Shown here in pieces: positions 26,931 through 37,812 of a stretch of DNA of 64,000 nt. The notes under the pieces were generated by a model. The model saw nothing but the letters and a program-made list of their open reading frames with translations, did no database searches and was not told the origin of the DNA. The position numbers and the translations under genes were made by a program. Position 1 is the first letter of the stretch; each line of letters opens with the position of its first letter. The stretch is from an uncultured Eubacteriales bacterium (GTDB lineage Bacteria > Bacillota > Clostridia > Peptostreptococcales > Anaerovoracaceae): the NCBI GenBank assembly GCA_902773835.1, contig CACYFZ010000001.1, forward strand, positions 1 to 64,000, in the 5' to 3' direction.

Positions 26931-27968
26931 ATGGCTTATAAAGATTTTGCGAATGATTATAAGAATAAGATGACGGGCAATTCTCTGTTTTTGTATGGTG
27001 CAGAGGATTTTCTTATGTCTTGGGCTGTCGAAAGAATTATTGATGATAATGTGGAAGAAGAATCCAGAGACCTTGATGTCAGGGTGCTGGATGGTGAGAC
27101 GGCGACTGCATATGACATATTGGGGGAAGCCAGAGCATATTCCATGTTTTCACCGAAGAGGGTAGTCATAGTAAAAAACTATCTGCCTTTGTATAAAAAG
27201 GCAGCTGATCCCGGCATGGATGAACTCGCGGATTATGTCGAGGAGAGCAGGCAACTAGAGGACGCATCGTCCGTTCTCGTTTTCGTACTGGAGAGTATGA
27301 ACTCCGGAAGTCTTACCTCATATGCTAAGCAGATGATGAAGAAGTGCAAGGCATATGAGTTCGCGAAGCTCGAGAGAGCTGATCTCAACGCATTTATTAT
27401 TAAGCGAATCAGATTAGCAGGGAAGATGCTCGGAAGCGGAGAGATGTCTCATTTGATAGATGTCAGCGGTTATTACAATCGAGGAAGCGGATATTATCTG
27501 ACACATCTTGATTCGGATCTTGCCAAGCTTACAGGTGCTTGCGAAGGCGACTCAATAGACAATACTCTCATAGACGAAGTCGTTATGGGAGAGACGGACA
27601 AGTACGTCTTTGACTTGGTTGATGCTCTTTGCAACAGAAAGACAGAGAAGGCTCTGGTCATAGCTGAGACCATTATCGGAGAAGAGGACGGGGCTATGGC
27701 CGTTTTAGCTCTTCTTACCAAGCAGTTTGAGATTATGTATGACTCTCTGGAACTTTCTGAAAGAGGAATGAGCATCTCACAGATGGCCAAGGCAACCGGT
27801 ATTAATGAGTACAGATTTAAAAAGGCTTATCAGGCTGCAATGGGATACAGCCCGAGGAAGATAAAGAGCCTACTTATCGATTTATACGATACGGACAGGA
27901 AAATAAAGAGCGGAGATATAGATAAAGACATGGCGTTGGAACTCTTTGTAGTAAAGGCGTCTAAGTAA
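26931..27968 (+). CDS. holA: DNA polymerase III subunit delta
   Basis: The delta subunit opens the sliding clamp as part of the clamp loader. The 345-residue protein has the HolA pattern: SLFLYGAEDFLMSWAV at the start, FSPKRVVIVKNY, and the domain III region ending AMGYSPRKIKSLLIDLYDTDRKIKSGDID near the C-terminus. It lacks a functional Walker A, as expected for delta. The start has no clear Shine-Dalgarno; TTAAAAT just upstream may be the -10 of a near-leaderless transcript. It is monocistronic and ends in a bidirectional terminator facing recN. Confidence 0.92.
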   Translation: MAYKDFANDYKNKMTGNSLFLYGAEDFLMSWAVERIIDDNVEEESRDLDVRVLDGETATAYDILGEARAYSMFSPKRVVIVKNYLPLYKKAADPGMDELADYVEESRQLEDASSVLVFVLESMNSGSLTSYAKQMMKKCKAYEFAKLERADLNAFIIKRIRLAGKMLGSGEMSHLIDVSGYYNRGSGYYLTHLDSDLAKLTGACEGDSIDNTLIDEVVMGETDKYVFDLVDALCNRKTEKALVIAETIIGEEDGAMAVLALLTKQFEIMYDSLELSERGMSISQMAKATGINEYRFKKAYQAAMGYSPRKIKSLLIDLYDTDRKIKSGDIDKDMALELFVVKASK

Positions 27969-27970
27969 AA

Positions 27971-28007
27971 AGATGTATTACATGAGTCATGCAATACATC
28001 TTTTTTT
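27971..28007. terminator. Bidirectional terminator between holA and recN
   Basis: AGATGTATT pairs perfectly with AATACATCT around a 13-base loop. A runs lie on the left and seven T on the right, so it can end both holA and recN. It overlaps the recN stop codon. Confidence 0.88.
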
Positions 28008-29625
28008 ATTTAGCATTGTCAATGAGCTTTTTAGCGGCATCGAGGGCGCTGGCATCGCTGTCGGATCCGCTGAATAGTGTTGCTATCATGCGGACTTTAC
28101 CGTCAGCATCCAGGTGATTGATTTCTGTATACGGTTTCAATTCATCAATGGATTTCGTAATCAGAAAATTATCGTCACCGTATGCCGCTATCTGAGGCAG
28201 GTGAGTAACTGAGAGTATCTGCCTGTGCTCGGCGATTTCGCTGAGCTTCTTTCCGACTACTAGTGCGGTTCGCCCGCTTATACCCGTATCGATTTCATCG
28301 AATATCATGGTCTCGACGCTGTCGCTTTCACCGATAATATGTTTGAAAGCGAGCATTATTCTTGAAATCTCACCGCCGGATGCTATCTTGGCAAGCGGCA
28401 TGAGAGGCTCTCCGGGATTGGTGGAGATGAGGAATTCAACCTTATCGAAACCGAGAGGACCGATTTCATCAAGCTTTTGAATGTCTATCTTGAATTCGGA
28501 ATTTGCAAATTCCAAGTCATTAAGCTCTCTTTCCATAGCGGATTGAAGCTTTTCGGCAATTATATGCCTGATCTCACTGACATGTTTGGCCTGCTCTTCA
28601 AGAACTGCGTATTTCTTGTGAGCGTTATCTGCCAAACGAGCTTTCTCGCTATCAAAGTTAAGTATCATCTCGAGCTTGGATGATAGCTCATCTCGGTAGG
28701 CAATTATTTCATCAACATTCTTGTTGTATTTTCGCTTTGCATCTTCAATGGTAGACAGCCTTTCAGATATGGCGTCCATATCGGCCTCTGAAAAGCTGAG
28801 GGAAGATTCCATATCCCTTAGTCTTTCTGCTATATCCTGAAGGGTATAATAGGCATCACTAGTCTCTGATGACAGAGCAGAAATGCTGTCACTATATGAT
28901 TCAACTGAAGACAGTTCGTTTGCAATTCTGCCGAGCCCGTTTAATACGGAATCATCCATTCCGTAAAGCATCTCATATGATGAGTGGAGGGCAGAGTAAA
29001 TATTAGCGCTGTTCTTAATAAGTGAAAGTTTTTCTTTAAGTTCTTCATCTTCTCCGGGCGTCAGGCCGAGGGATTCAATGTAGTTGAATTCATAATTATA
29101 ATAATCCTGCTGCTGAGTAGCAGTGGCTTCGGCTCTTAACAGCTCATCATAATCTTTCTGAGCAGCTTTGTATTCTGCGTAAACCTCAGAAAGCTTTTCA
29201 AGCTCCGGAGCGATTGAATCGGCATGGAATCTGTCGGTTACATGAATATGGTTTTCAGGATCAAGTATCTGCTGGTTGTCATACTGACCGTGGATATCCA
29301 CCCAATCCGAGCAAAAAGCTCTTAGCTGGGCGAGTGTTACCATCTCTCCGTTGAGCTTGGATACGGACTTGCCCGATGCCAGTATTTCTCTGGACACAAT
29401 AACATCCTCACCGTTTTTACTGCCGGCGATTTGAATAAAAGCTTTATCCGCACCCGTCCTAACCATTGAAGTGTCTGCTCTGTCTCCGAGCACAGTACTT
29501 ACGGCTGTTACGAGTACGGATTTTCCGGCACCTGTTTCACCGGTTATGACGTTGAACTTACTTCCCGGATCGAAGGACAGGTGGTCTATAGTCGCAAAAT
29601 TGTCGATAATAATCTGATCTATCAT
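28006..29625 (-). CDS. recN: DNA repair protein RecN
   Basis: RecN is an SMC-like ATPase that acts early at double-strand breaks. The 539-residue protein has Walker A GETGAGKSV in the N-terminal head, a long coiled-coil middle (about 150-370), and a C-terminal head. The C-terminal head has the signature LASGGEISRIMLAFK and Walker B IFDEIDTGISG, then SVTHLPQIA. It lies just downstream of argR, the usual Firmicutes argR-recN order, 20 bases apart. No clear LexA box was seen upstream of the pair. Confidence 0.96.
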   Translation of the reverse strand: MIDQIIIDNFATIDHLSFDPGSKFNVITGETGAGKSVLVTAVSTVLGDRADTSMVRTGADKAFIQIAGSKNGEDVIVSREILASGKSVSKLNGEMVTLAQLRAFCSDWVDIHGQYDNQQILDPENHIHVTDRFHADSIAPELEKLSEVYAEYKAAQKDYDELLRAEATATQQQDYYNYEFNYIESLGLTPGEDEELKEKLSLIKNSANIYSALHSSYEMLYGMDDSVLNGLGRIANELSSVESYSDSISALSSETSDAYYTLQDIAERLRDMESSLSFSEADMDAISERLSTIEDAKRKYNKNVDEIIAYRDELSSKLEMILNFDSEKARLADNAHKKYAVLEEQAKHVSEIRHIIAEKLQSAMERELNDLEFANSEFKIDIQKLDEIGPLGFDKVEFLISTNPGEPLMPLAKIASGGEISRIMLAFKHIIGESDSVETMIFDEIDTGISGRTALVVGKKLSEIAEHRQILSVTHLPQIAAYGDDNFLITKSIDELKPYTEINHLDADGKVRMIATLFSGSDSDASALDAAKKLIDNAK

Positions 29626-29645
29626 ATGATTACAATATGTGCAAA

Positions 29646-30104
29646 TTATTCGTGAGTGTTTAGAATCTTGTCAAATTCAGCTGTTATATACGGGACATTT
29701 TCTTCCTTGTCCACTATGACTAGAAGAGTGTTGTCTCCGGCAACAGAGCCTACGATGTGTTCTAGGGAGAGGCAATCAATGGCTTCTCCTGCGGCTCCGG
29801 AGCATCCCGGAAGGGTTTTAACCACAATCAGATTCTGAGCGCTGGCATATGAGAGGGTAGTTTCTCTGAATATTTTAATAAAGCGCTCTGAAATAGGTCT
29901 GTTATCATAGTTCCCCGAAACGTATTTATACTTTCCGTCTTTGGTCTGACCTTTAATAAGCTGGAGCTCTCTGATATCTCTGGATACAGTAGCCTGAGTG
30001 ACGTTGTATCCGGCATCTCTGAGAAGAGTTAAGAGCTGGTCCTGAGTTTCAACTTCGTTGGTTCTTATTATTTCCAGTATCTTATTTTGTCTTGATAATC
30101 TCAT
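29646..30104 (-). CDS. argR: Arginine repressor ArgR
   Basis: ArgR senses arginine and regulates arginine biosynthesis and breakdown genes as a hexamer. The 152-residue protein has an N-terminal winged helix with the recognition segment TQATVSRDIRELQL. The C-terminal oligomerisation/arginine-binding domain has LPGCSGAAGEAID and VAGDNTLL. The family motif GTIAGDDT reads GSVAGDNT here, a mild change. It begins behind AGGAGG, divergent from ruvC with 216 bases between them. Confidence 0.95.
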   Translation of the reverse strand: MRLSRQNKILEIIRTNEVETQDQLLTLLRDAGYNVTQATVSRDIRELQLIKGQTKDGKYKYVSGNYDNRPISERFIKIFRETTLSYASAQNLIVVKTLPGCSGAAGEAIDCLSLEHIVGSVAGDNTLLVIVDKEENVPYITAEFDKILNTHE

Positions 30105-30261
30105 ATGACAACCTCCTGTTAATACGATGTAATGATATCATAAAAATACGAAGAATTGTATAAAAACAGATTTTGAGTGCGCCGATTGCAGGATTCGGTG
30201 CGCGTATTGTCGAAATGAATGCGTCTTTCGCTTGACATCAAAAAAGAACAAAAAACGAACA

Positions 30262-30290
30262 TAGACAAGCACTTGCAATTAGTGTAAAAT
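30262..30290 (+). promoter_or_regulatory. Probable promoter of the ruvC operon
   Basis: TAGACA at 30262-30267 and TAAAAT at 30285-30290 are 17 bases apart and about 30 bases before ruvC. A second TTGACA lies at about 30233 without a good -10. Confidence 0.55.
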
Positions 30291-30320
30291 TCTTTAGGAA
30301 ATAAAGAAGCGAGAGGACTT

Positions 30321-30809
30321 ATGAGAATTATCGGAATTGACCCCGGATATGCGATTATGGGGGTCGGAATCGTAGATTATAAAGGCAGTAAATTCACACC
30401 GGTTTTCTATGATTCCATTACTACAGAGGCCCATACTCCTAACGAGGAGAGACTTATGAAACTATATGATGAACTCGCCCGTATTATTGCGGAGTATAAG
30501 CCGGAGGCCGCCTCGGTAGAAGAGCTGTTTTACAATACCAATGCCACCACGGCCATTATGGTCGGAGAAGCCAGAGGAATGGCGCTTCTCGCATGCGCAA
30601 AGGCAGGGATAAAGATCAGCGAATACACTCCGCTTCAGATAAAGTCTGCACTTACGGGCTACGGTAGAGCAGATAAAAAACAAGTTCAGGCTATGGTAAA
30701 GATGATACTCGGTTTATCCGAGGTTCCTAAACCTGATGACACAGCAGACGCTTTGGCGGCAGCCATATGTCATGCTCATAATGCAGGCGGCAGAATGCCT
30801 GTGAAATAA
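30321..30809 (+). CDS. ruvC: Holliday junction resolvase RuvC
   Basis: RuvC cuts four-way junctions symmetrically with two metal ions. The 162-residue protein has the RNase-H-like start RIIGIDPGYAIMGVGIVD with the first catalytic aspartate, the VEELFYNTNATTAIMVGEARG block with the catalytic glutamate, and the C-terminal DDTADALAAAICH with the last acidic residues. Length and order are standard. It leads the ruvC-ruvA-(small gene)-ruvB-queA-tgt run. Confidence 0.97.
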   Translation: MRIIGIDPGYAIMGVGIVDYKGSKFTPVFYDSITTEAHTPNEERLMKLYDELARIIAEYKPEAASVEELFYNTNATTAIMVGEARGMALLACAKAGIKISEYTPLQIKSALTGYGRADKKQVQAMVKMILGLSEVPKPDDTADALAAAICHAHNAGGRMPVK

Positions 30810-30847
30810 TTCATCCTGAGACAAGCCGAAGGATACAGAGGTAATAA

Positions 30848-31453
30848 ATGATCAGATTTATACGTGGGGATTATCTATATTATAAAAACGGTGCCATAGT
30901 AATCGAAACACCTGGAGGCATAGGCTTTCGGATTTTTGTTTCGGATACGAGCAGCCTTCTTACAGCCAGAGAGGGTGACGAAATGGCGGTATATACTTAC
31001 ATGCAGGTAAGTGATAACGGAACGGCTCTTTACGGATTCTCCGATGAGGACGGTCTTTCTCTCTTCGAGCAGCTTATATCGGTAAACGGTGTAGGTCCCA
31101 AAGCGGGTCTTGCCATAATGTCACTCGGAACTCCGGGACAGATAAAGGCAATTATAGCCGCAGGTGATGCGGCGTCTGTTTCGCAGGCACAGGGAGTAGG
31201 CAAAAAGACTGCCGAGAGAGTGATACTTGAACTTAAAGACAAAGTTTCGGCTTTGCCTGAAGACATGCTGGCAGCTGAGAATTCGACTTCGGCAGCGGTG
31301 CTGGCAGCAACGGGAGAGAGAAATGAAGCTGTAATAGCTCTTACCACTTTGGGATACAGTAAGAAAGAAGCAGAATCAGCCGTTGCATCCGTTCCGGATG
31401 AAGATCTGAGCACTGAAGAATATGTAAAGAAATCCCTGAAGTTTTTGTTATAG
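30848..31453 (+). CDS. ruvA: Holliday junction branch migration protein RuvA
   Basis: RuvA binds the four-way junction and loads RuvB. The 201-residue protein has the N-terminal OB fold (MIRFIRGDYLYYKNGAIVIE), the two helix-hairpin-helix motifs (VNGVGPKAGLAIMS and AQGVGKKTAERVI) and the C-terminal RuvB-binding three-helix domain ending KKSLKFLL. The start has a GAGG ribosome site. It is followed after 17 bases by a small membrane peptide gene rather than directly by ruvB. Confidence 0.97.
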   Translation: MIRFIRGDYLYYKNGAIVIETPGGIGFRIFVSDTSSLLTAREGDEMAVYTYMQVSDNGTALYGFSDEDGLSLFEQLISVNGVGPKAGLAIMSLGTPGQIKAIIAAGDAASVSQAQGVGKKTAERVILELKDKVSALPEDMLAAENSTSAAVLAATGERNEAVIALTTLGYSKKEAESAVASVPDEDLSTEEYVKKSLKFLL

Positions 31454-31470
31454 ATAATGAGGAGCAGAAA

Positions 31471-31581
31471 ATGGAAGATTATAAGAAGGTTTTAAATATT
31501 GCTATTTTCGCAATAGTAGGTCTTATGGCCGTTGTCGGTTTTATTACCGGAACGAAAACTATAAAAGATAAGGAAGTTTAA
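31471..31581 (+). CDS. Small single-span membrane protein between ruvA and ruvB
   Basis: An ATG behind GAGGAG (31459-31464) opens a 36-codon frame. Its product is a short charged start (MEDYKK), one hydrophobic segment (about residues 8-26, containing [15 protein letters not shown]), and a basic tail KTIKDKEV. The stop TAA shares its last A with the ATG of ruvB (TAATG), the classic arrangement for translational coupling. The ribosome site, overlap and protein-like composition support a real gene. The function is unknown. It may have been missed by annotation because of its size. Confidence 0.7.
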   Translation: MEDYKKVLNIAIFAIVGLMAVVGFITGTKTIKDKEV

Positions 31582-32618
31582 TGGAAGACAGAATAACACA
31601 GACTAAAGCAGTTCCTGCTGAGCTGGCAGGAGAACTTACGCTGAGACCTCAGTACTTAAGCGAGTATTGCGGACAGTCAGCTGTAAAGGACAATCTGTCA
31701 ATATATATAGAGGCAGCCAAGCTAAGAGGCGAGCCCCTTGATCACGTGCTTTTTTACGGGCCGCCCGGACTAGGTAAGACAACGCTTGCAGGCATTATCG
31801 CTAATGAACTCGGCGTGGACATAAAAATTACATCGGGTCCTGCAATAGGACGTGCGGGAGATCTCGCGGCAATTCTGACCAACCTGAATGATAACGATGT
31901 GCTCTTTATCGATGAAATCCACAGATTAAACAGATCTGTGGAAGAAGTTCTTTATTCCGCAATGGAGGACTATGCACTGGACATTATCATTGGAAAAGGT
32001 CCTGCAGCCAGGAGCCTCCGCATTGATATAGCAAAATTTACCCTTATCGGAGCCACCACAAGAGCAGGAAGCCTGTCCGGACCGCTGAGAGACAGATTCG
32101 GAATCGTAGAGAAATTCGAATTTTATACGCCGGCAGAAATACGCGACATCTTAAGACGTACTGCTCATGTATTGGAAAGCCCTGTCGATGAGGATTCACT
32201 GACTGAAATATCAAAGAGATCGCGCGGTACTCCGCGTATAGGAAACAGACTCCTTAAGAGAGTAAGAGACTTCTCGTCTGTAATAGGAGAAGGAGATATT
32301 AATAAAGACATTACGCTTAAGGCCCTTGATGCACTCGGAGTTGACGAACTCGGCCTTGAAAAGCTTGACAGAGATATACTTGAGACTATTATCAGAGGTT
32401 TCAATGGAGGCCCTGTAGGTATTGAAACAATTGCATCCGCAATAGGAGAAGAAAGAGTAACTTTGGAGGATGCAAATGAGCCATATCTCATTCAGGCCGG
32501 CCTTCTATACAGAACTCAGAAGGGCAGAGTAGCATCAAAGGCTGCCTATGAACACCTGGGAATGACGGATTTATACAAGGAACCGGAGTCGGAGCAACTG
32601 AGATTAGAATTGGAATAA
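31581..32618 (+). CDS. ruvB: Holliday junction branch migration helicase RuvB
   Basis: RuvB is the AAA+ motor that drives branch migration with RuvA. The 345-residue protein has [12 protein letters not shown], Walker [13 protein letters not shown], Walker [11 protein letters not shown], sensor 1 [20 protein letters not shown] and the C-terminal winged helix with [17 protein letters not shown]. The ATG overlaps the preceding small gene by one base. queA starts immediately after its stop codon. Confidence 0.97.
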   Translation: MEDRITQTKAVPAELAGELTLRPQYLSEYCGQSAVKDNLSIYIEAAKLRGEPLDHVLFYGPPGLGKTTLAGIIANELGVDIKITSGPAIGRAGDLAAILTNLNDNDVLFIDEIHRLNRSVEEVLYSAMEDYALDIIIGKGPAARSLRIDIAKFTLIGATTRAGSLSGPLRDRFGIVEKFEFYTPAEIRDILRRTAHVLESPVDEDSLTEISKRSRGTPRIGNRLLKRVRDFSSVIGEGDINKDITLKALDALGVDELGLEKLDRDILETIIRGFNGGPVGIETIASAIGEERVTLEDANEPYLIQAGLLYRTQKGRVASKAAYEHLGMTDLYKEPESEQLRLELE

Positions 32619-34903
<2,285 letters not shown>

Positions 34904-34912
34904 AGGTTTACT

Positions 34913-35473
34913 ATGTTACTGAAAAAGACCAATGCGGTGCTTAGTCTAATAACAATACTGCTCTTGTTTATTCACACGGGATATACCGCTTATTGTTACC
35001 TGACGTTTTACTACAATCCGGTACTGAAAATAGTATTTTCACTGCCTCTTATCGTATGCACATGCTTACATGCAGTGCTTGGTATGAGTGCGGTTTTTAT
35101 GAATATTGAAGGGACAAGCGGGAACTTCTATCCGCAGTTTAACAGGGAGACATTAGTGCAGCGTATAAGCGCGGCTCTGATTCTTCCTCTTCTTATTTTG
35201 CACATAAAGACATTCGGATTTTTGTCGGCGGCAGCCGAGGGATCCCACTCTGTTTTGATATTTCTCATCTTTGCATCTGAGGCTCTGTTTTATTTCATAG
35301 TCCTCACGCATATCGCTGTTTCAACAAGCCGAGCTCTTATTACGATGGGATGGCTTTCATCTGCTGAAACTAAGAAGCGCATAGACAAAACAATGTATAT
35401 AATCTGCACGCTCTTTTGGATCTTCGCATCAGCAGCTGTCATACACGGCCAGATTGCGATGTTCGCAAAGTAG
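34913..35473 (+). CDS. frdC: Membrane anchor subunit of a fumarate reductase/succinate dehydrogenase-like complex
   Basis: The 186-residue protein has five predicted membrane helices (about 8-30, 38-62, 82-104, 112-136 and 160-182). Histidines lie within or at the ends of helices: 21, 53, 97, 133 and 178. Five helices with about four in-membrane histidines is the pattern of di-heme cytochrome b subunits such as Wolinella FrdC. The assignment rests mainly on this and on the two following genes for the flavoprotein and Fe-S subunits, since overall similarity is not recognised. It starts nine bases after tgt and ends nine bases before the flavoprotein. Confidence 0.72.
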   Translation: MLLKKTNAVLSLITILLLFIHTGYTAYCYLTFYYNPVLKIVFSLPLIVCTCLHAVLGMSAVFMNIEGTSGNFYPQFNRETLVQRISAALILPLLILHIKTFGFLSAAAEGSHSVLIFLIFASEALFYFIVLTHIAVSTSRALITMGWLSSAETKKRIDKTMYIICTLFWIFASAAVIHGQIAMFAK

Positions 35474-35481
35474 GTGAAGAA

Positions 35482-37122
35482 ATGAGGGAAATACTTGTCA
35501 TCGGAAGCGGAATAGCCGGAATGACTGCAGCGATTATGTGTGCAGAGCAGGGAATGCATGTTACTCTCGTATCGCCGTTTCCTTCAGAGCGTTCACAATC
35601 TGTCATGGCGGCAGGCGGCATCAATGCGGTGTTAAAAAATAATGATCAAGGGGATTCTGTCGAAAGCCACATCGAAGACACCATAAATGGAGGGTGCGGC
35701 ATTGCAGGCAGAGATTCTGTCGAAGGCCTTTGCCGAGGAGCGGAGGATATAATCGGAATACTCGAGAAGTGCGGTGCTGTATTTACACGCACACCGGGCG
35801 GAAAGATCGCCACGAGAAATTTCGGAGGACAGTCTCACAAAAGAACCTGCTATTGCGGCACATCTACAGGCAAACAGATAGTCACAGCCCTTGTCATGGA
35901 GACCAGAAGGTTCGAAAGTCAGGGCCTGATAGAACGAAAGCTCTGGCATGACTTTCACTCGGCTCTCATAAAGGACGGCGTATGCTACGGCGCACTTTTA
36001 TATGATGAGGCAAGCCGAAGCCTCGAGCCTATCTACGCAGATGCGGTAATAGTGGCGACGGGCGGACAGAACGCGATTTTCGGAAAGACCACAGGCTCTA
36101 CCCAGTGCGACGGCTACACGGCCGGACGTCTCTTTATGCAAGGCGCTGAGCTTAAGAATCTCGAATTCATACAGTACCATCCCACCACGATAGAAACACC
36201 CCAAAAGAGGATGCTCGTATCCGAGGCGGCTCGAGGAGAGGGCGGAAGACTGTTTTATATAAATGATGGTGAGCGCATATATTTCATGGAGGATAAGTAC
36301 GGCAGCAGGGGAAACCTAATGACAAGAGATGTCGTCTCTCGCGAGATTTATGAAGCAGGCTCGCAGGTCTACTTAGATGTGTCATTTCTGGACAGCAAGC
36401 TTATCGACGAAAGACTCCCCGAGATTAAAGACATCTGCAGCAAATATATAGGGCTGGATATCTCCAAAGAACCGGTACCGGTATCTCCGTCGGTGCACTT
36501 CTTCATGGGCGGCCTTGCCGTTCATGACGACCATCAGACCAATATACGTAATCTCTATGCGGTAGGCGAATGCGCTTCAAAGTACCACGGAGCCAACAGG
36601 CTTGGCGGTAATTCTCTACTCGCAGCTATTTACAGCGGAGCCACTGCGGCAGAGGCGATAAACAAAGCCGAGACCGGCGAAGAAATCATAAGGCCAGACT
36701 TAAAAGACTATATCGATGCGGAAGTTTCCGCACTCGAAAAGAGTATGGCAAGCATGAGCAGCTTTCCTGTGATGTATGTGAGAGACATGCTTGCTGAGAA
36801 TATGAACAGGGACCTGGGAATAGTAAGAGATGAAGAGTCCCTGGATCAGGGAATAAAAGAAATAGACTATTATCTGTCGATATGCGATCAAATCAAGTAC
36901 GACAGCAGCGTGCTTCCGTATTTCAACTACAGCCTGAAGGGAATACTGGTGCTGGCACGTGCAGTAATGACTTCTGCAAAGGAAAGACGAGAAAGCCGCG
37001 GGGCGCATTACAGATCGGACTTTCCGAATGCAGATGACAACCAGGCATATTCATCCATAATCAGTTACGATGACGGAAAATATAATGTAAGGCTAGACAA
37101 GGAGAATGCATATGAAAGTTAA
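35482..37122 (+). CDS. frdA: Fumarate reductase/succinate dehydrogenase-type flavoprotein subunit
   Basis: The 546-residue protein has the FAD-binding GSGIAGMTAAIMCAEQG. Catalytic residues of the FrdA/SdhA family are retained: FIQYHPT, RGEGGRLF, the RDVVSRE arginine, SVHFFMGG and HGANRLGGNSL. The histidine that normally carries covalent FAD (RSHTVAA in E. coli) is replaced by Gln in RSQSVMAAGG, so FAD should be non-covalent, as in L-aspartate oxidase. Aspartate oxidase is an alternative, but the membrane and Fe-S partners argue against it. ATG 35482 is chosen over an upstream in-frame start at 35416 that overlaps the previous gene. Confidence 0.85.
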   Translation: MREILVIGSGIAGMTAAIMCAEQGMHVTLVSPFPSERSQSVMAAGGINAVLKNNDQGDSVESHIEDTINGGCGIAGRDSVEGLCRGAEDIIGILEKCGAVFTRTPGGKIATRNFGGQSHKRTCYCGTSTGKQIVTALVMETRRFESQGLIERKLWHDFHSALIKDGVCYGALLYDEASRSLEPIYADAVIVATGGQNAIFGKTTGSTQCDGYTAGRLFMQGAELKNLEFIQYHPTTIETPQKRMLVSEAARGEGGRLFYINDGERIYFMEDKYGSRGNLMTRDVVSREIYEAGSQVYLDVSFLDSKLIDERLPEIKDICSKYIGLDISKEPVPVSPSVHFFMGGLAVHDDHQTNIRNLYAVGECASKYHGANRLGGNSLLAAIYSGATAAEAINKAETGEEIIRPDLKDYIDAEVSALEKSMASMSSFPVMYVRDMLAENMNRDLGIVRDEESLDQGIKEIDYYLSICDQIKYDSSVLPYFNYSLKGILVLARAVMTSAKERRESRGAHYRSDFPNADDNQAYSSIISYDDGKYNVRLDKENAYES

Positions 37123-37792
37123 TATACTCAGGCAGCAGTCTCCGTTCTCGGAGCCTTATTGGGAATCATTTATATATGACGGACCTGAAGATAACACAGT
37201 CGCGGGTCTGCTCGATTATATTAACTATAATGATGATATAGTAAATACAGATGGCGAGAAGACAGGCAGAATAGCCTGGGAATGCTCGTGTCTTCAGTCA
37301 GTATGCGGTTCTTGTGCCATGGTCATCAACGGCAGACCTTCACTTGCATGTGAGACATTCCTGAGGGATCTCAAGGGTGATGAAATAAGCATCAGGCCGC
37401 TCAGCAAGTTTCCTGTCATAAGCGACCTCGTTGTAGACAGGGCCTCTATCTTTGAAAGCCTCAAGGCTTCTAACGCATATATTGAGGAATTCGTAAGCGA
37501 GGAAAGAGGGGACCACGAGCTTCAATACGCTTCGGCCAAATGTCTCAAATGTGGCCTTTGCCTGGAGGTTTGCCCGAATTATAGAAAGGGACGGAAGTTC
37601 TTCGGAGCCACTTTCGCAAACGATTGCTATCTCATTTATTTGAGAAGTAATGTCATGTCAAAAGATATAAGAAAGGAATATGTATCACACTTCGGAAATG
37701 CCTGCTCGAAGTCGCTCTCGTGCATGGACGTATGCCCGGCCGGCATACCTCTTTTGAGCGAGATCGCGGCTATGAACAGGTCTAAGCGCTGA
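37112..37792 (+). CDS. frdB: Fumarate reductase/succinate dehydrogenase-type iron-sulfur subunit
   Basis: The 226-residue protein has the three cluster motifs of this family. A plant-type [2Fe-2S] site is CLQSVCGSC followed by LAC. A [4Fe-4S] site is CLKCGLCLEVCPN. A third site is CSKSLSCMDVCPAG, which in homologues binds a [3Fe-4S] cluster. It should pass electrons between the heme anchor and the flavoprotein. AAGGAG at 37099-37104 selects the ATG at 37112 over the one at 37106. It overlaps the flavoprotein gene by 11 bases. Confidence 0.88.
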   Translation: MKVNILRQQSPFSEPYWESFIYDGPEDNTVAGLLDYINYNDDIVNTDGEKTGRIAWECSCLQSVCGSCAMVINGRPSLACETFLRDLKGDEISIRPLSKFPVISDLVVDRASIFESLKASNAYIEEFVSEERGDHELQYASAKCLKCGLCLEVCPNYRKGRKFFGATFANDCYLIYLRSNVMSKDIRKEYVSHFGNACSKSLSCMDVCPAGIPLLSEIAAMNRSKR

Positions 37793-37812
37793 AGTCGGTA
37801 GAAATCAAAAGA

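Noticed and set aside
35482-37122. L-aspartate oxidase (NadB)
   Set aside because: The missing FAD-linking His is NadB-like, but an adjacent three-cluster Fe-S protein and a five-helix anchor, and no nadA or nadC nearby, favour a fumarate reductase-type complex.
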